A stretch of DNA of 47,048 nt, taken from positions 1 through 47,048 of the forward strand of contig CALFIX010000060.1 of assembly GCA_937877515.1 (NCBI GenBank). Reading direction: 5' to 3'. The notes beneath the pieces were generated by a model. That model was not told where the DNA came from and ran no database searches. It saw nothing but the letters and a program-made list of their open reading frames with translations. The translations under genes and the position numbers were made by a program. Shown one piece after another: positions 30,698 to 39,500 of this stretch. This stretch comes from an uncultured Treponema sp. (lineage in GTDB: Bacteria > Spirochaetota > Spirochaetia > Treponematales > Treponemataceae). How positions within the stretch are numbered: position 1 is the first letter of the stretch; every line of letters starts with the position of its first letter.

Positions 30698-30724
30698 TAA
30701 CTAGTTTTCCCTTTATGCCGAAAA
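30698..30724 (+). promoter_or_regulatory. Sigma-28-like promoter of the phosphatase cluster
   Basis: TAAC (30698-30701), a 15-base spacer and GCCGAAAA (30717-30724) fit the FliA-type consensus TAAA-N15-GCCGATAA at 3 of 4 and 7 of 8 positions. The gene starts at 30826 with a GAGG site. A sigma-70 reading (TAGAAT at about 30730) has no good -35. Confidence 0.35.
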
Positions 30725-30825
30725 TATGATAGAATAACTGTAGTTTGTTCAATAATTTTGCCGTAATATGGCTTTTTTATTGAATTTATAAGGAAAGTTA
30801 CTTTTAAAAATATTTTGAGGTTAGT

Positions 30826-32226
30826 ATGTATCAAAAAAGAAGATGTGCTACGCTTTTGGCTTCAGATGTAATTCTTCTAGTTTTATTGCTAGTTCTTACA
30901 TTCTTTCTTATTCCTGCCTATAATTCAGGAACTCCATATTCTTCTCTGTTTGTTGTTATTACGGCGGCATTTGTTTTTTTAAGCATTTCTATGATGTTTA
31001 CGAGATTAAGAAGATTTTTTGTGGACTATTTTGATTCAAAAGCTCTTAATACTGGAGAAACTTCTTTGCTTACAAAATTTATAGACCGCCTGCGTTTTTG
31101 CTATTCACTTGATGATTTTTACGAGATTGTTGCAGACATCCTGGAAAAAGAGGGAGACTGTTCTGTCTTATATGTTGACCGCTCAAAAAATTATGTTCTT
31201 TATAACAGTCCTGACCGTCTTACCTGCGCAGAAAGTACGATGGAAGCTCTGGAGCTTAACTTTGGTTCTGACTGGAAAAGTGGACTTTACTACATGGGTG
31301 AAAATTTTGGTGTCGTAACAACTCCTAAATCTGCCAGAGGTTTCTTTTTAGTAAACGGAAATTATCACTTATATGTATTTTGCCGTTATACAAAACTTTT
31401 TGAGCCGATGATTTTTAATAATCTCTTTGCAGAATTCAAGAGGTTTCAGTCCAGGGCACAGACAATCTCTGATCTTTCAGAAATTGCTTCTCTTTCTAAG
31501 GAATGGCAGCAGCTTGCAGACACACAGCAGTCGTTCTTGCCTCCTGAAATGCCAAAAATTGCTCATCTAAGTGTTTCAGCTTATTACCGTCCTTTAGTAA
31601 ATGTTTCCGGTGACTATTATTCTGTTTTGCCTATAAGCGAGACAAAAACTCTTTTAATGCTTGGAGACGTATCCGGTAAAGGTCTGGCAGCGGCTTTAGT
31701 TATGGGCCTGGTAATGAACACTGTTAAGATTCTTGAAAATAAAGAAGATCTTCCAAATATGATTCGTGCGGTTGACAAGGCTATTAAGGGCATGAAGCTG
31801 CAGGATAAATATACTGTTTTGTTCCTAGGCATTGTTGATACTGAAAAAATGGTAATTCGTTATGTAAATGCTTCTATGTCTGACCCTCTTATAATTACAA
31901 ATTCTCCTGGTGGGTATAGAATCAGACCCCTTACTTCTAACTGTTCCCTTGTTGGTATTATTGACCTTGATGATGTAGAAGTCAGCGAACAAAAGCTTTT
32001 CCGCGGTGATGTTATTCTTATGGCATCTGACGGTGTTTCTGAAGTTATGAATGAAGAAGGTGTAGAACTTGGAGACACTAAGCTTTATAAAGATACAATA
32101 ACTGGTAGTGCAAAAAAGCATCCGAAAGAATTTATAGATGATGTTGTAAATCTTGTTTTAACATATAACGGCAATAAAAAGCTTCGTGATGATGTTACAA
32201 TGATGGTTGCAAAGGTGGAGGGGTAG
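30826..32226 (+). CDS. Membrane SpoIIE-type PP2C phosphatase
   Basis: The 466-residue protein has two N-terminal membrane segments (LLASDVILLVLLLVLTFFL and LFVVITAAFVFLSISMMF), a GAF-like sensory region (about residues 90-215) and a C-terminal PP2C/SpoIIE phosphatase domain (about 235-465). Its metal motifs are intact: SGDYYS near 260, GDVSGKG near 280, SDGVSEVMN near 402 and RDDVTMMVAKV at the end. Such enzymes dephosphorylate STAS-type antagonists, and a STAS gene lies two genes downstream. It is preceded by GAGG and a sigma-28-like promoter, and its stop overlaps the ribosome-site region of the next gene (gap of four bases). It is the most plausible active phosphatase of the cluster. Confidence 0.85.
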   Translation: MYQKRRCATLLASDVILLVLLLVLTFFLIPAYNSGTPYSSLFVVITAAFVFLSISMMFTRLRRFFVDYFDSKALNTGETSLLTKFIDRLRFCYSLDDFYEIVADILEKEGDCSVLYVDRSKNYVLYNSPDRLTCAESTMEALELNFGSDWKSGLYYMGENFGVVTTPKSARGFFLVNGNYHLYVFCRYTKLFEPMIFNNLFAEFKRFQSRAQTISDLSEIASLSKEWQQLADTQQSFLPPEMPKIAHLSVSAYYRPLVNVSGDYYSVLPISETKTLLMLGDVSGKGLAAALVMGLVMNTVKILENKEDLPNMIRAVDKAIKGMKLQDKYTVLFLGIVDTEKMVIRYVNASMSDPLIITNSPGGYRIRPLTSNCSLVGIIDLDDVEVSEQKLFRGDVILMASDGVSEVMNEEGVELGDTKLYKDTITGSAKKHPKEFIDDVVNLVLTYNGNKKLRDDVTMMVAKVEG

Positions 32227-32230
32227 CCTT

Positions 32231-34402
32231 ATGTTCTTTATGATTCTGAACTTTCTGTTTGGCCTTTTAATGATTGGCTTCTCTTTTTCTATAGACAGGC
32301 GTGATGCGCTAAGAAAAAATACTAACAGTCTTGTAAATATAATTTTAACATTAGCTTCCATGTTTATTCTTATGGGAATTACTGTTGCCCTTTGTAAGTG
32401 GGGACCAGGACAGCTTGCTTTTGTAATTGGAAAATTTACTTTTGTTATAATGGCTTGGTTCTGTACGGCCTGCTGTTCTTATGTTCTTGCTTTTCCAAAT
32501 TATAAGCTTCCTGCTGTTGTAACGGTTTTTCAGTGGATTTTTAATGCACTTGCACTTTTTATGATGTTCTTTGTTTATAAAACTGGAGTTAAGTCTATTA
32601 CAATTATAAATGATGCATTTACGATTTCTTCTGCTCCTCTTTTTTCAGGAAAACTAAAAGATTTCATACACATAAGCTTTTTTGGCTTTTATTGTGCTCT
32701 GTTCTGTGTTTTCCTGCCATTTTTTACAAGCCTTATGGTTTTAGTCAGGGCAGAAAATTACTCTTCCAAACTGGAAAAACAGAGGGCTGTCTTAAATGCC
32801 AGTGCTTTCTTGGCTGCCTGGGTAATTATTTTTTATGTTATGGGCTGTTCAAAATACCAGCCAATGTTCCCGTCCATGTTTATGGTTGCCTTTATTCCTC
32901 AGATGCTTATTTTTGCCCTTGCTTCTGGTAACGATGAAATTTGGGACACCCGTGCAGTTTTACAAACGATTTTTACTTTTTTAATTAGATATTTTATTCC
33001 TGCTGTCGCAGCAGGTGTCGCTTTTATGCTTTTGTCGCCTTTAGGCAAAGTGTCTGGATTTTTATATGGACTTTCTTATCTTCTTGTGATTCTGGTTATT
33101 ACTGCAATTGGAACTTTTGCAGTTACAATGTTTAAGAAAAGAGATCTTTTGAGAGAAAGCCGTTATGGTGAAGCTTTTGAAAAAGAAATTACGTCTATTG
33201 ACTACACAGGAGATCCAAAGCTTATAACACAAAATCTTTATGGGCTTTTTAAAAAGTATGTAAATACAAGCTCTGTAAAAATCCTGGTAAACTCTGGAAC
33301 AACTTTAGAAACGGTTTATTCTTCTGATGAAGAAAAAATTTCTTTACCAATTGATTCAAAGGTTTTTGAAGCTGTTCTTTCTGGTCATCATCCTGTTGTT
33401 TTTAGAGAGTGGGCAATTAGAGACAATGCAGTTTCGCAGGTAAGACTGCAGCTTATAGAAATGCTTAATCAAACTTCTTCTGATGCCTTTATTCTCTTAA
33501 ATGAAGGTCGTCAGATAGTCGGTGCAATTTTCCTTGGTAAAAAGATAAGTGGCAACGTTTATTCTGAATATGACTATAAAGTTTTTACTCGTCTTTATTC
33601 CAACTTCTTTGTTGTAGGTTACTACATGAAGAATATTCTTAACGAAGATGTTGTTGGTACCGTTAACAGAGAAATTAAAATGTCTGGGCAGATTATTACT
33701 TCCATTCAGGAAAATATGGACGTAATAAAGCATCCAAAGATTGACACCGGGTATCTTATGGTTCCTGCTCATAACATTGGTGGGGAATTTGTAGATATGA
33801 TCAGGCTTTCTGATTCCCGCTACATTTACATAATTGGAGCTTTAAGTGGTAAGGGTATTGCGGCTTCCATGAATATGGTTATTCTTAAGTCTATCATTCG
33901 TACCTTCCTTGCAGAAACGGGAGACTTTAAAAAGCTTGTAATAAAAGTTAACAGCTTTATTAGAGAAAGCTTACCTAAGGGTACATTCTTTGCAGGAACT
34001 TTTGGTCTGTTAGATTTTTCTACAAATACAATGTACTACATTAACTGCGGTTCTCCAGCTTTGTTTATGTATACGCGTGCATACAATAACGTTATTGAAA
34101 TTCAAGGTGAAGGTCATATCTTAGGTTTTGCAAAGGATGTTACCAATCTTATATGGGTAAAGAAAGTAAATCTTGCAGAAGGCGACATTATTTTTGCATG
34201 TACAGACGGTCTTATAGATACAAAGTCCTTGCGCGGCGATGTGTTTGGAAAAAGCCGTGTACAGAATTCTCTTACAGATAACATGGGCTACCCTGCAAGT
34301 AAAATGGCTCAGTTTGCATATAATTCTCTGGTAGAATTTACTTCTAAAGAATTGGAAGATGATGTTACGGTTTTAGTCTTAAAATATCTGGGAGATAAAT
34401 AA
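32231..34402 (+). CDS. Multi-membrane protein with divergent PP2C domain
   Basis: The start at 32231 (MFFMILNFLFGLLMIGFSF) follows GGTGGAGGGG and is preferred to one eight codons earlier. The 723-residue protein has about nine membrane segments in its first 300 residues (7TM-receptor-like), a GAF-like middle (about 330-470) and a SpoIIE-type PP2C domain from about 500. The PP2C metal motifs are altered: GGEFVD replaces GGDFYD near residue 517 and GALSGKG replaces GDVSGKG near 536, so one metal-binding Asp is Ala. TDGLIDTKS and the final DDVTVLVLKY are intact. It may be a low-activity or inactive sensor/adaptor, or hydrolyse with one metal. The next gene, a STAS protein, starts on the base after its stop. 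Confidence 0.8.
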   Translation: MFFMILNFLFGLLMIGFSFSIDRRDALRKNTNSLVNIILTLASMFILMGITVALCKWGPGQLAFVIGKFTFVIMAWFCTACCSYVLAFPNYKLPAVVTVFQWIFNALALFMMFFVYKTGVKSITIINDAFTISSAPLFSGKLKDFIHISFFGFYCALFCVFLPFFTSLMVLVRAENYSSKLEKQRAVLNASAFLAAWVIIFYVMGCSKYQPMFPSMFMVAFIPQMLIFALASGNDEIWDTRAVLQTIFTFLIRYFIPAVAAGVAFMLLSPLGKVSGFLYGLSYLLVILVITAIGTFAVTMFKKRDLLRESRYGEAFEKEITSIDYTGDPKLITQNLYGLFKKYVNTSSVKILVNSGTTLETVYSSDEEKISLPIDSKVFEAVLSGHHPVVFREWAIRDNAVSQVRLQLIEMLNQTSSDAFILLNEGRQIVGAIFLGKKISGNVYSEYDYKVFTRLYSNFFVVGYYMKNILNEDVVGTVNREIKMSGQIITSIQENMDVIKHPKIDTGYLMVPAHNIGGEFVDMIRLSDSRYIYIIGALSGKGIAASMNMVILKSIIRTFLAETGDFKKLVIKVNSFIRESLPKGTFFAGTFGLLDFSTNTMYYINCGSPALFMYTRAYNNVIEIQGEGHILGFAKDVTNLIWVKKVNLAEGDIIFACTDGLIDTKSLRGDVFGKSRVQNSLTDNMGYPASKMAQFAYNSLVEFTSKELEDDVTVLVLKYLGDK

Positions 34403-34738
34403 ATGGATCAGCTTACAATTAGAGAAAAGGTAGGTGCTAACTATATGCTTTTAGAGCTTTCCGGTGCTCTTAATGCATATACTGTTGCAGAATTACAAGA
34501 TAAAGTTTTTACTTACATTTTGGATTCTAACGTTGTTTTGGATATGTCTCTTATTACAGGAATGGATTCTTCTGGCGTTGGTGTTGTACTGGCAGGGCAT
34601 AACGATGGTGAAAAATTCGGGACAAAGCTTTTTGTCATGAATCCTTCAGATACTGCCCGTCATTATCTTGAGAGAACAGGCTTTTGGGATACCTTTTATA
34701 TAATTCACTCAGTTACGGAAGTTTCAGATGCATCGTAG
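34403..34738 (+). CDS. STAS-domain anti-sigma factor antagonist
   Basis: The 111-residue protein is a single STAS domain of the SpoIIAA/RsbV type: LTIREKVGANYMLLELSGAL, NVVLDMSLITGMDSSGVGVV and LFVMNPSDTARHYLERTG. The phosphorylatable Ser is expected at residue 57 in DSSG. Unphosphorylated, such proteins bind an anti-sigma kinase and release its partner; phosphatases reset them. No RsbW/SpoIIAB-like kinase is encoded in the window. It begins immediately after the upstream phosphatase-like gene and overlaps the next gene by 11 bases. Confidence 0.88.
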   Translation: MDQLTIREKVGANYMLLELSGALNAYTVAELQDKVFTYILDSNVVLDMSLITGMDSSGVGVVLAGHNDGEKFGTKLFVMNPSDTARHYLERTGFWDTFYIIHSVTEVSDAS

Positions 34739-35570
34739 TTTTGTAAATAAGATAATTATTTGTGTTGTGTTTTTTGTTTGTATTGGACAAAATATTTCTT
34801 GCGCAAAAAATTCTCAAGAAGTAAAGAAAAGTGAAAGCGTAAATGTAGTTTCTAAGAATAATGAAGAAATAGAAAAGCTTGGAAGAGTTTTAAGTTCTTT
34901 AAGTGATAGAGCAAAAGAGGCTATTCCAAATGGTTCTCCAGAAGAATTTCTTTCAGATTTGCATGCTGTTTTGGATGCAGAAAAAGAATTTTCTTCTACA
35001 GACTTGTCACCTTATTTTTTGATAGATAAAAAACATAATGTTGGTTCTGATTATGTTCCAAAAAATTTAATTTCTGTAAAACAAAATGAATTGTGGAATG
35101 TAAGCCGTAATGATCTTTCGCTGAGGGAAGAAGCTTATAAAGCTTTGGAAGCTTTAAGTAAAGCTGCTCTGGATGACGGTATAAAGCTGATGGTAAGTTC
35201 TACATACCGTTCATATTCATATCAGGAAAAACTTTTTGCTCGCTATGTTTCAGAAGATGGCCTAGAGTTAGCAGAGCGTTATAGTGCCCGTCCAGGAACA
35301 AGCCAGCATCAGCTTGGGTGTGCTGTTGATTTTGGCAGCATTACAGAAGATTGGGACGAAACCAAAATGGGAAAGTGGGTGTATGAGAATGCAGCAGACT
35401 ATGGCTGGAGTTTAAGCTTTCCCCGCGGGTATGAAGACATTACAGGTTACATGTGGGAATGCTGGCATTTTAGATACATTGGAAAAGAAGCCTGTGCTTT
35501 TCAGAAAAAATGGTTCAGTAACATACAGCAGTTTATGCTTGAATTTATAGATGCCTGGAAGAATTCTTAA
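34728..35570 (+). CDS. VanY-type D-Ala-D-Ala carboxypeptidase, secreted
   Basis: The 280-residue protein has a lipoprotein-like signal (IIICVVFFVCIGQNISC, Cys near residue 25) and a C-terminal peptidase M15B/VanY domain. Zn ligands are in GTSQHQLGCAVDFG (H and D) and in WECWHFRYIG (H), with the catalytic Glu before it; the substrate-side STYRSYSYQEKLF is the family signature. It should trim the terminal D-alanine of peptidoglycan stem peptides in the periplasm. It overlaps the STAS gene by 11 bases and so belongs to the phosphatase cluster, suggesting cell-wall remodelling is an output of, or a companion to, that signalling. Its stop overlaps that of the convergent CDF gene. Confidence 0.85.
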   Translation: MHRSFVNKIIICVVFFVCIGQNISCAKNSQEVKKSESVNVVSKNNEEIEKLGRVLSSLSDRAKEAIPNGSPEEFLSDLHAVLDAEKEFSSTDLSPYFLIDKKHNVGSDYVPKNLISVKQNELWNVSRNDLSLREEAYKALEALSKAALDDGIKLMVSSTYRSYSYQEKLFARYVSEDGLELAERYSARPGTSQHQLGCAVDFGSITEDWDETKMGKWVYENAADYGWSLSFPRGYEDITGYMWECWHFRYIGKEACAFQKKWFSNIQQFMLEFIDAWKNS

Positions 35571-36529
35571 ATCTCATCTATTTTGTCAGGGCTGAGTCCA
35601 AATTCTTCTTTTCTTTGATGTGCATCGCTTCCCCATGGTTCAATATGAATCATGATGTTGTATATGTCTGGAATTGCACTTCTGATGGCTTCTTCTACTT
35701 CTTCTGCTTTTTCATGAGCTTCGTATACGGTGAGCGTAGGGTTTACTTCTATGTCTAAATCTATAGCGTAGAGATTTGCGAGCTTTCGTATGCGTGCTCC
35801 GTGAGGGTTTGTTACTCCCGGAACAGATACAGCTGCATTAAAAAGTTTTTTGTAAAGAGCTTTGTCTTTATTTCCGTCCATTAATTCTCTGTTAAGATCT
35901 AAAAATAATTCAACTGCATTTTTTGTTATCCAGAGACCGACTAAAAATGCCACGGCCGGATCAATTAACGGAATGTTAAATATTTTTTCTGCACTGAGAC
36001 CTAAAAGTATTCCAAAAGAAAGCAGTATGTCGCTTTTCATGTTTAGGGCATTTGCCTTTATTATTTCTGATTTTGAAATTTTTCCGTAGTAGTGCAGGAT
36101 TATAGCTAAGACAGATTTTCCGCATATAGAAATTAAAGCTGCAAGAATGGCAAAAAAACTTCCTGTGTTTTTTAGGGAATTGCTCTTATTTAGAAAAAAC
36201 AGAATAATTTCTTTTGCAGATGATATGCAAAGTTGGCTTCCTGCAAGGAAGATTATGAATGAAAGAAGCATTGTTGCCGTTGTTTCTGCCCTGTAGTGCC
36301 CCCAAGGGTGTTCTGTGTCTCCTGGAATTTCTATAATAAAGCTTATAATCAGTGTTACAAGTGCAATTAGAACGTCAGATGCAGAATCCAAGCCGTCGCC
36401 TAAAACTGCAATGGAGTTAGCCTTTTTTGCAAGATAAAGTTTTATTACGGCAAGTAAAAGATTTCCTAAAAGAGAAATTATTCCGGCTATTCTAATTTTT
36501 TTTGATTGCAAAGAGTGTGAGGTCGTCAA
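35567..36529 (-). CDS. Cation diffusion facilitator (CDF) metal exporter
   Basis: The 320-residue CDF protein has about six membrane segments and a cytoplasmic C-terminal domain (ending DKIDEI). Membrane-site residues are visible in GDGLDSASDV (Asp-xxx-Asp, second segment) and ALNMKSDILLS, where N-xxx-D replaces the common H-xxx-D of Zn transporters; the site may thus prefer Mn or Fe, but this is inference. A GGAGG nine bases before a TTG at 36529 decides the start; this gives a 38-base overlap with the preceding receptor gene. The stop overlaps the VanY stop on the other strand (TTAA). It likely exports divalent metal from the cytoplasm using protons. Confidence 0.8.
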   Translation of the reverse strand: MTTSHSLQSKKIRIAGIISLLGNLLLAVIKLYLAKKANSIAVLGDGLDSASDVLIALVTLIISFIIEIPGDTEHPWGHYRAETTATMLLSFIIFLAGSQLCISSAKEIILFFLNKSNSLKNTGSFFAILAALISICGKSVLAIILHYYGKISKSEIIKANALNMKSDILLSFGILLGLSAEKIFNIPLIDPAVAFLVGLWITKNAVELFLDLNRELMDGNKDKALYKKLFNAAVSVPGVTNPHGARIRKLANLYAIDLDIEVNPTLTVYEAHEKAEEVEEAIRSAIPDIYNIMIHIEPWGSDAHQRKEEFGLSPDKIDEI

Positions 36530-39500
36530 ACTGTTTGTCCTCCAAAATTCCCTGGTAGTATACGTGAGTAGGATCTTCTTTTGTTTCTTTTCTAGAAGAA
36601 CACCATATACTATATTGCATAAAATGTATTCGTAAGAATTCGTCTAATTCTTTGTCTATTTTAACACGGTCGGTTAACTTAGGTGTTTCTGCCCTGTAAA
36701 ACCTGAATACTTTTTCTATGGAAGCTAATGCTAAAATTGCATCTTCTGCTTTCCCTTGACATGTAGAAAAGTCAAATATAAATGTAGTATTTGAAGAGTC
36801 ATGATGCCGAGTAAGAGTGTATGTCTTTTTGGTCATTACGTGTTCAATTATTTCTGTAACTCTTTCCGGTGTAAACTGTTCACTCTTTTCGCCAACAAGG
36901 TGATTCTCATGTACCTCGCCAGTAGAAAGACCAGGTTCTTCACATTCAATAATCTGAGCTCTTTCGTTTCTAAAAAAACGTTTTGATTCTTCGATTCCGT
37001 CCGTGTACAGGAATAATACGTCTCCTTGTCTAAGCGTAAGCTTAGAAACCGGGTAGCCTCCTTTTCTGTTTATGTCTTCTGTTGTAAACATTCCTGCAGC
37101 AGGTGTTTCTTTTAGCTGAATAGTCCTCTTTTTTTGTAAGGTTCTGTCGTAAATCTGAACAAGGTTGTCTCCGGCGTTACAGAATGTACATTCTCCGGAG
37201 AGTGTGTCTAAAATACATAAGGTAAATGCTGCAAAACGTCCTTTAAAACCGCGAGACTCCAGAAGATCATTCATTAAGTCGACAACAGGAACCAGGTTTG
37301 TACCCTGTCTTGGGTTTTTAACGTCCCAGTTATTAAATGTACTTAAGAAGAGTGTTGCAACTTCTACCATGATTAAAGCTGCTGGTGCTCCGTGCCCAGA
37401 GATGTCGCATTTAATTATTGCATAGTGATGCGGACCAATTCTTTTATAGTCTACGTAGTCTCCTGAAAGATCGTCTGCACCTGCGTAGTATGTATAGAAC
37501 TCTGCACCTTCTGCATTGTATTTACCGGAAGAAAGAATGTTTTCTTTTTCATCTGTCCTGAGCGGAATAAATTTTGTTTGAATGTCTTTACCAAGCGTCA
37601 GGGTTTTTGTTGTCTTAGCAGCAGCTGCAAGGGTATTGCTCATTTCATTTAGAGTGTCACCCAAAATACCGATTTCATCGGTGCGCCGTATGGATATTGT
37701 TTTTCCTTCAAGCTTTTCTTTATCTTCCGTGTCTCTAATAAATTCAACGTAGTTTACAAGTTTTTTTAAGGGACGGACTATAAGGGTAGAAATGATAAGT
37801 GCAAATATAATGCAAACTATGATGGATACGACTATTATAATTGAGCCGAGCCTGAAAATCTGCTTTCTTATGTCGTTTATTTGTTTTAAGAGAATGTTTG
37901 TATTTATTTTTATAAATACAAATCCGTGTATAAAGGTTTCACTAAATGACTGCTGGTAAATTATTGGTTTATAGAAAATGAATGATTCGTTTCCCTTAGA
38001 GCTGCTTGCTGTGTGGAAGTTTGGTATTGTTCCAGAGTTTTTATCTGCAATAGAGTTTAGAATGTCTGAACTGCGTTTTGTAAGCTGGCTGTGAATTTCC
38101 TGAATTTCCTGTAAGCGTTCAAGACTTGCTTCATCTGTTTTTCCTAAAAGCGACCTGTTTTCTTTTTCCAGTTCTGAGAGAGTTTGTCTTATTAAACCAA
38201 GCTGGTTTCTTGCCTGCAGGTTTATTGTTTCTGCAAGGGTAAATACTTCCTGTACATTCGGGTTTTGTAAGCGGCTTGTTCCTGGAATAAAAGAATTTGT
38301 GTCTAAGCGTTCAAGAATCCTGTCATCAGTAGTTGCCCATACGTAGTCTATTGCAGTTGTTCCGTTTGAAACATTTTCGCCGCAGATTGTAATAAGCTCT
38401 GCTTCCTGTAAAGAAAAAACCTGTGCTGCGGCATCGGAAAGTGCTATTGTGTCCTGAGAAGGTAAGTAGTTCTGCACACTTTTTGTAATTGCATCAAGAA
38501 TAATATTTGTACGAGAACCTAATGCTTCTGTAAGAGTTTTTTCTTGTATGTTTATAGAGATAAGGCCAAATGTCAATATGATTACAATTTCTATTAAGAT
38601 AACAGGAATTGTCGAGTAAAACATAAGTCTAGTTCGTAAAGATTTTTTCTTTCTTTCTAAGGCGTTTATTTGTTTTTTATTTTCGTGAGGCATAGGTTCT
38701 CCTGCTACAAGTGCATCTATTTCTTTGTGAATGTTCACAGTTTCTCTTCCGCCGCTTACTATTCCCTGCGTTGCAGTAAAAATTAAGAGTATTGAAAGAA
38801 TAATAATAAGGATGGCGTTTATGTCTGAAATATTTATTTTTACTAAAGAGCGTTTTGTTACAGGATTCCATATAGTATTATAACTTTCCAGGGCTTTTTC
38901 TTTTATTGTTCCGCTTTCTTCAACCTTCAAAACGTTTTCTTCTGTAAAGAAAATTCCTCTCTGCGAATGAAGCAGTCCTATTTTATATTCTCCTTCCTGA
39001 AGATTTGAAAGTTTAATATTTGCTATATGAAAATTATTCTTAACGGTAAAGTCGTTTTTGCTTAATAAAAGAGTTCTGTCATAAGGTGCCTTGCCATCTT
39101 TGTCTATGTAGACTTCTTGTACAGTTCCTCCGTACGTAAAATCCAGTCCAAAAATTTCTAGTTCTGTTTCTTCTGTGTCTAAAATTTTTGAGTCTATTTT
39201 TGTAATTGCAGTTGTTGGATTATATTTGTTAAGAAGAATTTCTGTTGTGTATGTTTTACCAATGTTACCGACGTTGTCAATTGCTGCAACTGTAAAAATG
39301 TAAAGTCCGTTTCTAATATTTGAAAAAGAAGCTTCTGGTTTTTCTGTTATTGCAAATGGAGAAAGAGGAGCATCTTTATTTAATTCATCTTTGTTTTTTT
39401 CTATGAGGTCGTTTATTTCTTTTTCAATTGAACTTTTGTTTTCTCGTAAAAGCGGAGTTCTGGATGCATATAAGTTTTGAGGAATTGAATCTATATATTT

